Assembly: GCF_900099785.1 (NCBI RefSeq) | Contig: NZ_FNDS01000007.1 | Location: 62,001-126,000 of the forward strand | Length of the DNA stretch: 64,000 nucleotides | Direction of reading: 5' to 3' | From: Pseudomonas panipatensis | Lineage (GTDB): Bacteria > Pseudomonadota > Gammaproteobacteria > Pseudomonadales > Pseudomonadaceae | Shown here: positions 55,702 to 64,000 of the stretch, piece by piece | Numbering within the stretch: position 1 is the stretch's first letter | Layout of the letters: each line of letters starts with the position of its first letter | Made by a program: the position numbers and the translations under genes | The notes under the pieces: model-generated | Database searches by the model: none | The model's input: only the letters and a program-made list of their open reading frames with translations | Told to the model about the DNA's origin: nothing

Positions 55702-57603
55702 ATGCGCCCCTCAAAACTGCTTGTCTGGCTGTTGCCACTGTTCGGTGCGTTCAGCCTAGGAGCTTTTGCCGACACGGCTGTCGATCCCTCCCAAGCGCTA
55801 CACCTGCTCAGCTACCTCGCGGCGGACTACCCGCCCACCGTGGCGGACGGCAACATCGTCGACCCCGGTGAATACAAGGAGCAGGTCGAGTTCGTCGGCA
55901 ATCTGCAGGGCCTTCTCCTGGCCCTGCCGGCGAATGCCGCACGCGCTGATCTGGAACGCGAGGCCCTGACCCTGAAACAGGCGATCGAGCAGCGCCAATC
56001 CGGCAAGCAGGTGGCCCAGCAGGCACGTCATCTGGAAGCGCGCATCGCCGATGTCTATCAGGTCGTGCAGACGCCTTCGATCACCCCGGACCCGGCGCGG
56101 GCGGCGCCGATCTTCGCCCAGCAGTGCTCGATCTGCCACGGCCAGGCCGGCAAGGGCGACGGCCCCGCGGGCATCGGCCTGCAACCGCCACCGGCCAACC
56201 TGACCGATCGTGCGCGCCTGGATCACCTGAGCCTCTACGACCTGCGCAACGTCGTCACCCTGGGGGTCGGCGGCACCGACATGCCGGCCTTCGGCGACCA
56301 GCTCGACGAGCGTCAGCGCTGGGACATGGCCGCCTATATCGCCAGCCTGAGCGCTGGCGAGGCCTCGGCAGACCCGGCCCAGCGTTACCCATTGGCGACC
56401 CTGGCGACCCAGACCCCGGCCGAGGTGGCCGAGCACGATGGCGTCGCGGCGGCGGAGAGCTTCCGCGCCCTGCGTGCCCATCCACCGCTGGAGCAGCGTG
56501 GCCCCGGCCAGTTGATCGACTACACCGCGGCAACCCTCGACAAGAGCTTCGCGGTGTACCGCGCGGGCGACCATGACCAGGCTTACGACCTCTCGGTCGC
56601 CGCCTACCTGGAAGGCTTCGAGCTGGTGGAAAGCTCGCTGGACAACGTCGATGCCGCCCTGCGCAAGGCCACCGAAAAGGAACTCATGGCCTACCGCCAG
56701 ACGCTGCGTGACGGTCTGCCGGAAGCGCAGGTAGCGCAGCAACTGGCGTTGGCCAAGGCCAAGCTGGGCGACGCCGCCAAGGCCCTCAGCGGCGACTCCC
56801 TGAGCACTACCATCAGCTTCATCTCGGCGCTGTTGATCCTGCTGCGCGAAGGGGTGGAAGCCATCCTGGTACTGGCTGCGGTGCTGGCGTTCCTGCGCAA
56901 TACCGGCCAGGAAAAGGCTATCCGTGGCGTGCACGTCGGCTGGGGCCTGGCGTTCGTCGCCGGCTTCGCCACCTGGGCCGTGGCCGCCTATGCGATCAAC
57001 ATCGGCGGCGCCCAGCGAGAACTCATGGAAGGCTTCACCTCGCTGTTCGCCTGCGTGATGGTGCTCTGGCTCGGCGTGTGGATGCATGACCGTCGCCACG
57101 CGGCCGCCTGGCAGGACTACATCCGCAGCAGCCTGGTCGGCGGCGGCGGTCGTTTCGGTTTCGCCGTGCTGGCGTTCTTCTCCGTCTACCGTGAGCTGTT
57201 CGAAGTCATTCTGTTCTACGAAACCCTCTGGCTGCAGGCTGGCCCGGCCGGGCACAGCGCCGTGCTCACCGGCGCCGCGAGCGCCGTGGTGCTGCTGGTG
57301 GGGCTGGCCTGGATCATCCTGCGTGGCTCGGCCAAGCTGCCGCTGGGGCTGTTCTTCAGCATCAACGCCGCGTTGCTCTGCGCGCTGTCGGTAGTGTTCG
57401 CCGGACATGGCGTGGTGGCGCTGCAGGAAGCCGGCATCATCGGCACCCGGCCGGTGCCCTTCTTCGACTTCGACTGGCTCGGCATCAAGGCCGATGCCTA
57501 CTCGCTGTCGGCACAGGCCCTGGCGTTGCTGGCGGTTGCCGTGCTGTACGGCCGTAGCCGCCTGGCCGAGCGCCGCAAGGTGGCGGCCGACGCCGCTGCC
57601 TGA
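55702..57603 (+). CDS. Cytochrome c / FTR1 family iron permease fusion
   Basis: This 633-aa envelope protein has, after a signal peptide (1-23, AFA|DT), a helical periplasmic region, a cytochrome c domain with heme site C142-S-I-C145-H146 and distal Met in GTDMPAFGD, and another helical linker (to about 365). The C-terminal FTR1 permease has seven helices and both iron-passage motifs, R382-E-G-V-E386 in LLILLREGVEAIL and the YRELFEVILFYE repeat. The fused heme domain suggests that iron oxidation state is set on the periplasmic face before transport. It is monocistronic with a strong terminator. Confidence 0.9.
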   Translation: MRPSKLLVWLLPLFGAFSLGAFADTAVDPSQALHLLSYLAADYPPTVADGNIVDPGEYKEQVEFVGNLQGLLLALPANAARADLEREALTLKQAIEQRQSGKQVAQQARHLEARIADVYQVVQTPSITPDPARAAPIFAQQCSICHGQAGKGDGPAGIGLQPPPANLTDRARLDHLSLYDLRNVVTLGVGGTDMPAFGDQLDERQRWDMAAYIASLSAGEASADPAQRYPLATLATQTPAEVAEHDGVAAAESFRALRAHPPLEQRGPGQLIDYTAATLDKSFAVYRAGDHDQAYDLSVAAYLEGFELVESSLDNVDAALRKATEKELMAYRQTLRDGLPEAQVAQQLALAKAKLGDAAKALSGDSLSTTISFISALLILLREGVEAILVLAAVLAFLRNTGQEKAIRGVHVGWGLAFVAGFATWAVAAYAINIGGAQRELMEGFTSLFACVMVLWLGVWMHDRRHAAAWQDYIRSSLVGGGGRFGFAVLAFFSVYRELFEVILFYETLWLQAGPAGHSAVLTGAASAVVLLVGLAWIILRGSAKLPLGLFFSINAALLCALSVVFAGHGVVALQEAGIIGTRPVPFFDFDWLGIKADAYSLSAQALALLAVAVLYGRSRLAERRKVAADAAA

Positions 57604-57619
57604 GCGGGCAGGCGCTAAT

Positions 57620-57656
57620 CGACGACGGCCAGTGCGATACTGGCCGTCGTCGTTTT
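57620..57656 (+). terminator. Rho-independent terminator of the FTR1 gene
   Basis: A 14-bp perfect stem (arms 57620-57633 and 57639-57652, CGACGACGGCCAGT type) with a five-base loop, followed by TTTTC. Confidence 0.93.
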
Positions 57657-57672
57657 CGAGGAGTCCATTGTC

Positions 57673-58143
57673 ATGCGTATCTGGATCGACGCCGACGCCT
57701 GCCCGCGTGCGGCCAAGGAGTTGGTGGTCAAGTTCGCCCACAAGCGCCAATTGGAAGTCTGGCTGGTGGCCGGGCAATCCCAGGTCAAGCCGCCGTTCGC
57801 CTGGGTGCGGCTGATCGTCGTGGAAAGTGGCCTGGACGCTGCCGATGACTATCTGGTGGAGCAGGCCGAGCCGGGCGACCTGGTGATCTGCAGTGACGTG
57901 CCGCTGGCCGATCGGCTGGTGAAGAAGGGTGTGGATGCCCTTGACCCGCGTGGTCGGGAATTCGACACGAAGAACATGGGGGAACGCCTGGCGGTACGCA
58001 ATCTGCTCACCGATCTGCGTGACCAGGGCCAGATGGGCGGTGGCCAGGCGCCGTATGGCGAGAAGGACAAGCAGGCCTTCGCCAACGCCCTGGACCGTCT
58101 GTTGACGCGCCTGATGCGTGAGGCGCAAACGCGCAAGGCGTGA
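57673..58143 (+). CDS. YaiI/YqxD family protein (UPF0178)
   Basis: This 156-aa cytoplasmic protein of the DUF188 family, a PIN-like fold of unknown function, starts MRIWIDADACPRAAKELVVKFA and has the acidic pair DAADDYLVEQAEPGDLVICSDVPLADRLV and a conserved DPRGREFDTKNMGERLAVRNLL. The conserved Asp residues suggest a metal-dependent nuclease, but no activity is established to my knowledge. It has a GAGGAG ribosome-binding site. Confidence 0.9.
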   Translation: MRIWIDADACPRAAKELVVKFAHKRQLEVWLVAGQSQVKPPFAWVRLIVVESGLDAADDYLVEQAEPGDLVICSDVPLADRLVKKGVDALDPRGREFDTKNMGERLAVRNLLTDLRDQGQMGGGQAPYGEKDKQAFANALDRLLTRLMREAQTRKA

Positions 58144-58188
58144 AGCGCGGGGCGCGGTGCGTTTCAGCCCGCGCCCCTGGTGCCGGGC

Positions 58189-58842
58189 TCAGGCGAGTTC
58201 GAGTACCCGGTCGACCAACTTGTTGATGCCGCTGGCCGCCTCGGCAATGGATTGCGCGAGCATGTAGGCGGGGGTGCTGACCAGCTTGTGGTGGTGATCT
58301 TCAACGATCTCGTCCACCGTGCAGTCGACGTGCTTGGCGCCCATGCGGGTCAGCACAGCGGCGGTCTCCGCATCGTTGCCGATGGTGCACTCGATGCCCG
58401 CTCCGTAGATCCGTGGCGCCATCGATGGGGCGATGCAGATCAGCCCGATCGGCTTGTGCGCGGCGGCGAAGGCTTTGGCCAGGGCGAGGACGTCCGGCTG
58501 CACTTCGCACTGCTCGCCGCGGAAGGCGAAATCACTGAGATTCTTCGCCGCGCCGAAGCCACCGGGCACGATGAGCGCGTCGAAGTCTTCGACACGGGCT
58601 TCGCGCACATCTTTCACCGCGCCCCGCGCGATGCGCGCGGATTCCACCAGCACATTGCGGCTCTCTGGCATTTCCGCGCCACTCAGGTGATTGAGCACAT
58701 GATGCTGGGCGATGTTCGGGGCGAAGCACTGGACCTGGGCGCCGCGCTGGTCGAGGCGCAGCAGGGTGATGACGCTTTCATGGACTTCGGCGCCGTCGAA
58801 GACGCCGCAACCGGAAAGGATGACGGCAACTTTCTTGTGCAT
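58189..58842 (-). CDS. elbB: ElbB (isoprenoid biosynthesis glyoxalase, DJ-1/PfpI superfamily)
   Basis: This 217-aa protein has KVAVILSGCGVFDGAEVHESVITLLRL at the N-terminus, FDALIVPGGFGAAKNLSDFA, and the nucleophile-elbow Cys in GLICIAPSMAPRI, characteristic of ElbB. E. coli ElbB has modest glyoxalase activity and was linked to isoprenoid yield; its physiological role is unclear. ATG 58842 follows GGAGCC. It is convergent with yaiI. Confidence 0.9.
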   Translation of the reverse strand: MHKKVAVILSGCGVFDGAEVHESVITLLRLDQRGAQVQCFAPNIAQHHVLNHLSGAEMPESRNVLVESARIARGAVKDVREARVEDFDALIVPGGFGAAKNLSDFAFRGEQCEVQPDVLALAKAFAAAHKPIGLICIAPSMAPRIYGAGIECTIGNDAETAAVLTRMGAKHVDCTVDEIVEDHHHKLVSTPAYMLAQSIAEAASGINKLVDRVLELA

Positions 58843-59139
58843 GGAATGGCTCCTGGTTCGGGGCTGGCCAGCGGGCGGCGGGTGTCGCCATACGCCGGCC
58901 GGGTTGTCTCCGGCGGCCGTTGTCCCCTGGCACTGAAGGACTGGGATCGGTAGACCGGGCCTGCCCATAAGCATAACGACTCGGTCGCGCCATGGACTAC
59001 ATCCCCATTGACTTCCTGCTGCTCGGGATGGCGCGCCTCGTGGGCCTGGCAGTGGCGGCCTGGAGCCTTTGCTCGTTGCTGGGTTGCAGCCTGCTCAGCT
59101 TGCTGGCGCCGCAGCGAGTGGCAGGCGCCAGTCGCCCGA

Positions 59140-59700
59140 TCAGCCGCCGTTGCGGCCGTACTTGATGCGCCGGCGCAGCCACAGCAGCAGGCCTACGACA
59201 ACCAGGCCGCCGAGGACGAGCAGTTCGTATTTCTTGATATTGCCGAGAATGCTCTCCATCACGCTGCCGAAGTAGTACGCGGCGCAGCCGAGCGCGGTGG
59301 CCCAGACGATGGCGCCCAGGCCATTGAGGAGTAGGTAGCGGCGCGGCGGGTAGCCGGACAGGCCGATGGCCACCGGCATCACCGTGCGGAGTCCGTAGAC
59401 GAAGCGGAAGCTCAGCACCCACAGGTCCGGATGCCGGCGTACCTGCTCCAGGGCGCGGTCGCCGAGCTTTTGCCAGCGCGGTCTGCGCGCGAGCATTTTG
59501 CGTCCGTGGCGGCGGCCCATGAAGTACCAGAGCTGGTCGCCGGCATAGCTGCCGAGGAAGGCTACGGCGATCACGTATTCCAGCTGCATGTAGCCGCGGA
59601 AGGCAAGGAAGCCGGCCAGTACCAGAATGGTTTCGCCCTCGAAAAATGTTCCGAGGAACAGAGCGAGATAGCCGAAATCCTGCAGGAATTGTTGAAGCAT
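59140..59700 (-). CDS. DedA family inner-membrane protein
   Basis: This 186-aa SNARE-associated/VTT domain protein has GTFFEGETILVLAGFLAFRGYMQL, GDQLWYFMGRRHGRKML, FRFVYGLRTVMPVAIGLSGYPPRRYLLLNGLGAIVWA and a basic C-terminus. The Glu in FFEGE and the R-x3-G motif before MPVAIG are functional residues in DedA proteins, which flip or recycle undecaprenyl phosphate and other lipids. It is slightly short for DedA but complete. Confidence 0.9.
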   Translation of the reverse strand: MLQQFLQDFGYLALFLGTFFEGETILVLAGFLAFRGYMQLEYVIAVAFLGSYAGDQLWYFMGRRHGRKMLARRPRWQKLGDRALEQVRRHPDLWVLSFRFVYGLRTVMPVAIGLSGYPPRRYLLLNGLGAIVWATALGCAAYYFGSVMESILGNIKKYELLVLGGLVVVGLLLWLRRRIKYGRNGG

Positions 59701-59830
59701 TATCGAGGCAACGCAGCAAAATGAACGCGCAGCCTAACCCGGTTGTCGTTCCGGGGGAAGGCACCCTTCCCGGCGAAGATGGCCCATCAATGGCCCCGGC
59801 CGCCTACTTTAGTCGTATCCTGCGGTATAG

Positions 59831-60961
<1,131 letters not shown>

Positions 60962-60982
60962 GGCCCCGCGACGAGACTTGCG

Positions 60983-63178
60983 ATGAATACTGAAGGCCAA
61001 AGTGCAACCGATCTGCTCGAAACCGAAGTGACCGTCATCGAGACCCCGGCCCCCGCCGACATCATCGAGGTCGCTCTGGAAGTTCCCGCCGCGCCGGCGG
61101 TCAACGTCGACGACAGCGCCCTCTACATTCATCGCGAGCTGTCGCAATTGCAGTTCAACATCCGCGTGCTGGAGCAGGCGCTGGATGAGTCCTACCCGCT
61201 GCTGGAACGCCTGAAGTTCCTGCTGATCTTCTCCAGCAACCTCGATGAGTTCTTCGAAATCCGCGTCGCCGGGCTGAAGAAGCAGATCGCCTTCGCCCGT
61301 GAGCAGGCCGGTGCCGACGGCATGCTGCCGCATCAGGCGCTGGCGCGGATCAGCGATCAAGTGCACGAACAGGTCGCCCGCCAGTACAGCATCCTCAACG
61401 ATGTGCTGCTGCCGGAACTGGCCAAGCACGGCGTGCGCTTCATCCGTCGGCGCTACTGGACGCCGAAGATCAAGGCCTGGGTACGGCGCTTCTTCCGCGA
61501 CGAGATCGCCCCAATCATCACCCCGATCGGCCTCGATCCGACCCACCCGTTCCCGCTGCTGGTGAACAAGAGTCTGAACTTCGTGGTCGAGCTGGAGGGG
61601 ATGGACGCCTTCGGTCGCGACTCGGGCCTGGCGATCATCCCGGCGCCGCGTTCGCTGCCGCGGATCATTCGCCTGCCGGAGGATGTCGCCGGTGAGGGCG
61701 ACAACTATGTCTTCCTCTCCTCGATGATCCATGCCCACGCCGACGACCTGTTCGCCGGCATGAAGGTGAAGGGCTGCTACCAGTTCCGCCTGACCCGTAA
61801 CGCCGACCTCTCGGTGGACGCCGAGGATGTCGAGGACCTGGCGCGGGCGCTGCGTGGCGAGTTGTTCTCGCGGCGCTACGGTGATGCCGTGCGTCTCGAA
61901 GTGGTGGATACCTGCCCGCGCCACCTGACCAATTACCTGCTGAAGCAGTTCGGTCTTTCCGAGAACGAGCTGTACAACGTCAGCGGTCCGGTCAACCTGA
62001 CGCGCCTGTTCAGCGTCACAGGCCTGGCCAGCCATCCCGAATTGCAGAACCCGCCGTTCACCCCGACCATTCCCAAGCTGCTGCAGAAGAAGGAAAACCT
62101 CTTCAACGTGCTGGGCAAGCTCGACGTGCTGCTGTTGCACCCGTTCGAGTCCTTCACGCCGGTGATCGACCTGCTGCGCCAGGCCGCCAAGGACCCCAAC
62201 GTCCTGGCCATCAAGCAGACCCTGTACCGTTCGGGGGCCAACTCGGAAATCGTCGATGCGCTGGTCGAGGCGGCACGCAATGGCAAGGAAGTCACCGCGG
62301 TGATCGAGCTGCGCGCGCGCTTCGACGAAGAATCCAACCTGCAACTGGCCAGCCGCCTGCAACAGGCAGGCGCGGTGGTGATCTACGGCGTGGTCGGCTT
62401 CAAGACCCACGCCAAGATGATGCTCATCCTCCGTCGCGAGGATGGCGAGCTGCGCCGCTACGCGCACCTGGGGACCGGCAACTACCACGCCGGCAACGCC
62501 CGGCTGTACACCGACTACAGCCTGCTGACCGCCGATGTGGCGCTGTGCGAGGACCTGCACAAGCTGTTCAACCAGCTGATCGGCATGGGCAAGACCCTGC
62601 GCATGAAGAAGCTCCTGCACGCGCCCTTCACCTTGAAGAAGAACCTGCTGGAGATGATCAACCGCGAGGCGGCCCAGGCCGCCGAGGGCAAGCCGGCGCA
62701 CATCATGGCCAAGGTCAACGCCTTGACCGACCCCAAGGTCATCCGCGCGCTGTACAAGGCCAGTCAGGCCGGGGTGAAGATCGATCTGGTGGTGCGTGGC
62801 ATGTGCTGCCTGCGCCCGGGCGTGCCCGGCGTATCGCACAACATCCAGGTGCGCTCCATCATCGGCCGTTTCCTCGAACACAGCCGCATCTACTACTTCC
62901 TCAACGGCGGCGACGAGAAGCTCTATCTCTCCAGCGCCGACTGGATGGAGCGCAACCTCGACATGCGCGTCGAGACCTGCTTCCCGGTCGAGGGCAAGAA
63001 ACTGGTGCTGCGGGTCAAGAAGGAGCTCGAGCTCTACATGGCCGACAATACCCAGGCGTGGGTCCTGCAGTCCGACGGCAGCTATCAGCGGCTCGCGCCG
63101 ACCGGCAACCAGAATGCCCGCAATGCCCAGGCGATGCTGCTTGAGCGGCTGTGCACGCCGGTGATCAATTCGCGCTGA
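60983..63178 (+). CDS. ppk1: Polyphosphate kinase 1
   Basis: This 731-aa enzyme makes polyphosphate from ATP. After an acidic, poorly conserved extension of about 40 residues come the N domain ([23 protein letters not shown]), H domain and two phospholipase-D-like C domains. The autophosphorylated His is in [23 protein letters not shown] and the second in [17 protein letters not shown] (read [12 protein letters not shown]). It begins 21 bp after hemB on the same strand and is probably partly co-transcribed. It converges on ppx, with a shared terminator. Confidence 0.95.
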   Translation: MNTEGQSATDLLETEVTVIETPAPADIIEVALEVPAAPAVNVDDSALYIHRELSQLQFNIRVLEQALDESYPLLERLKFLLIFSSNLDEFFEIRVAGLKKQIAFAREQAGADGMLPHQALARISDQVHEQVARQYSILNDVLLPELAKHGVRFIRRRYWTPKIKAWVRRFFRDEIAPIITPIGLDPTHPFPLLVNKSLNFVVELEGMDAFGRDSGLAIIPAPRSLPRIIRLPEDVAGEGDNYVFLSSMIHAHADDLFAGMKVKGCYQFRLTRNADLSVDAEDVEDLARALRGELFSRRYGDAVRLEVVDTCPRHLTNYLLKQFGLSENELYNVSGPVNLTRLFSVTGLASHPELQNPPFTPTIPKLLQKKENLFNVLGKLDVLLLHPFESFTPVIDLLRQAAKDPNVLAIKQTLYRSGANSEIVDALVEAARNGKEVTAVIELRARFDEESNLQLASRLQQAGAVVIYGVVGFKTHAKMMLILRREDGELRRYAHLGTGNYHAGNARLYTDYSLLTADVALCEDLHKLFNQLIGMGKTLRMKKLLHAPFTLKKNLLEMINREAAQAAEGKPAHIMAKVNALTDPKVIRALYKASQAGVKIDLVVRGMCCLRPGVPGVSHNIQVRSIIGRFLEHSRIYYFLNGGDEKLYLSSADWMERNLDMRVETCFPVEGKKLVLRVKKELELYMADNTQAWVLQSDGSYQRLAPTGNQNARNAQAMLLERLCTPVINSR

Positions 63179-63201
63179 GCCGCGATTCGCCAGCCCCAAC
63201 G

Positions 63202-63236
63202 AAAAGGCCCTGCCGTCGATGCGGCAGGGCCTTTTT
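63202..63236. terminator. Bidirectional terminator between ppk1 and ppx
   Basis: A 14-bp perfect stem (AAAAGGCCCTGCCG at 63202-63215 and its complement at 63222-63235) with A- and T-runs on both sides. Confidence 0.93.
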
Positions 63237-63252
63237 GCTTTGCCGGGGAGGC

Positions 63253-64000
63253 TTAGCTGACGCTTAGCTGATAACCGACCCGTTGCAGCCAGGAGGCTTC
63301 CTGCTCGAAGTCGGCCTGGGTCAGCGGATTGGCTTCCAGCCAGCCTTTCGGGAAGCGCACGTCCAGGTTCTTCGGCCCGGCCTTGAGCGTCACCCCGGGC
63401 ATTTCCTGGGTGCCGCGGATGTGATGGAAGAGAATGGCGAAGCGCAGCACGATGCACAGGCGGATCAGCTTGTCGCCTTCCTCGCCCAGTTCGACGAAAC
63501 GGTCCGCCGGGATGTTGCGCCTGTGGCCGCGGACCAGTAGCGCCAGCACCTGCTGGTCCTCACGGGAGAAGCCGGCCAGGTCGGAGTGCTCGATCAGATA
63601 GGCGCCATGCTTGTGGTAGTGGTAGTGCGCGATGTCCAGGCCCAGTTCGTGGACGCGCGCCGCCCAGCCCAGCAATTCGCGGTGCCAGTCGTCCTTCAGT
63701 TCCCAGGCGTCAGCCACTTCGTCCAGGGTCTTGAGCGCCTTGGCCTCGACCCGCGCGGCCTGGTCCAGGTCGACGTGATAGCGCTCGATCAGCGCGCTGA
63801 TGGTGCGCTCGCGCACGTCCTCGTGCTGGTGACGGCCGAGCAGGTCATACAGCACGCCTTCGCGCAGCGCGCCTTCGGAATGGGTCAGTTGCTTCAGTTC
63901 GAGGGCATCGAACAGGGCTTCGACGATGGCCAGGCCGGCCGGGAAGATCGGCCGGCGGTCGGGCTTGATGCCGTCGAGGTCGAGCTTCTCCACTTCGCCG
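63253..64000 (-). CDS. ppx: Exopolyphosphatase (partial, N-terminal half beyond window)
   Basis: Only the C-terminal 248 or so codons are in the window; the frame is open at the right edge. The visible part starts at [24 protein letters not shown] (end of the ASKHA/GppA domain) and continues with [23 protein letters not shown] and the HD-like C-terminal domain ([45 protein letters not shown]). It hydrolyses polyphosphate from the ends and opposes Ppk1, its convergent neighbour. A role as GppA is possible, but the ppk adjacency favours Ppx. Confidence 0.92.
   Translation of the reverse strand, partial: GEVEKLDLDGIKPDRRPIFPAGLAIVEALFDALELKQLTHSEGALREGVLYDLLGRHQHEDVRERTISALIERYHVDLDQAARVEAKALKTLDEVADAWELKDDWHRELLGWAARVHELGLDIAHYHYHKHGAYLIEHSDLAGFSREDQQVLALLVRGHRRNIPADRFVELGEEGDKLIRLCIVLRFAILFHHIRGTQEMPGVTLKAGPKNLDVRFPKGWLEANPLTQADFEQEASWLQRVGYQLSVS

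Noticed and set aside
58992-59165. A 57-codon plus-strand frame (MDYIPIDFLLLGMARLVG...) with a hydrophobic stretch between elbB and dedA.
   Set aside because: It has no ribosome-binding site, an Arg/Cys-rich tail and overlap with the dedA 3' end; too weak to call a gene without homologues.

Overview
The window is a high-GC chromosomal segment of a Pseudomonas species. From about 39.1 kb to the end, the gene order argH / algZ-algR-hemC-hemD-hemX-hemY / dsbB-algQ / FKBP / algP / ABC-F / mscS-like ... FTR1 / yaiI / elbB / dedA / hemB-ppk / ppx follows the P. aeruginosa argH-to-ppx chromosomal block as I recall it. The first 39 kb is a mosaic of accessory loci, so I place this in the P. aeruginosa-group lineage (citronellolis/nitroreducens/knackmussii-like) rather than P. 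aeruginosa itself. I see no phage, insertion sequence, CRISPR array or rRNA. One tRNA gene is present.

Region by region. 0-4.4 kb is metal homeostasis: a Zur operator in front of a zigA-type CobW GTPase with a divergent secreted protein, a second CobW GTPase, and tonB behind a Fur box. 4.4-10.5 kb holds a nucleoside deoxyribosyltransferase, a cation/proton antiporter, and a purine-flavoured group (BMP-type binding protein, 2OG-Fe(II)-like oxygenase, adenine deaminase, AEC carrier). 10.8-17.9 kb is a single-strand N-demethylation locus: a PAS-only protein, a sigma-54 activator, a sigma-54 promoter, then three subunits of a heme-dependent oxidative N-demethylase (dimethylamine monooxygenase type) and a permease. 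18-23.4 kb is a mixed set (SulP transporter, small RHH protein, SnoaL-like protein with a divergent LysR regulator, CBS protein, lipoprotein).

23.4-33.4 kb is an organosulfur-scavenging island. sfnG and sfnB-metIQN run rightward and msuE-msuD-msuC-sfnR runs leftward to meet them. Together they encode dimethylsulfone -> methanesulfinate -> methanesulfonate -> sulfite plus formaldehyde, the FMN reductase that feeds the monooxygenases, an ABC importer and the sigma-54 activator. All three promoters carry a -24/-12 element and a shared TGTTG-N8-ACA enhancer-like site 84-85 bp upstream of the -24 GG, which is the strongest regulatory signal in the window.

33.6-37.7 kb contains a small lipoprotein, tRNA-Arg(CCG), and gabD-gabT behind a 635-bp gene-free leader. 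37.8-64 kb contains an HDOD protein with a degenerate receiver, then the conserved block: arginine biosynthesis, AlgZ/AlgR alginate and virulence control, haem biosynthesis (hemC, D, X, Y, B), disulfide formation, AlgQ/AlgP, a cytochrome-FTR1 iron permease, and polyphosphate metabolism (ppk1, and ppx truncated by the window edge).
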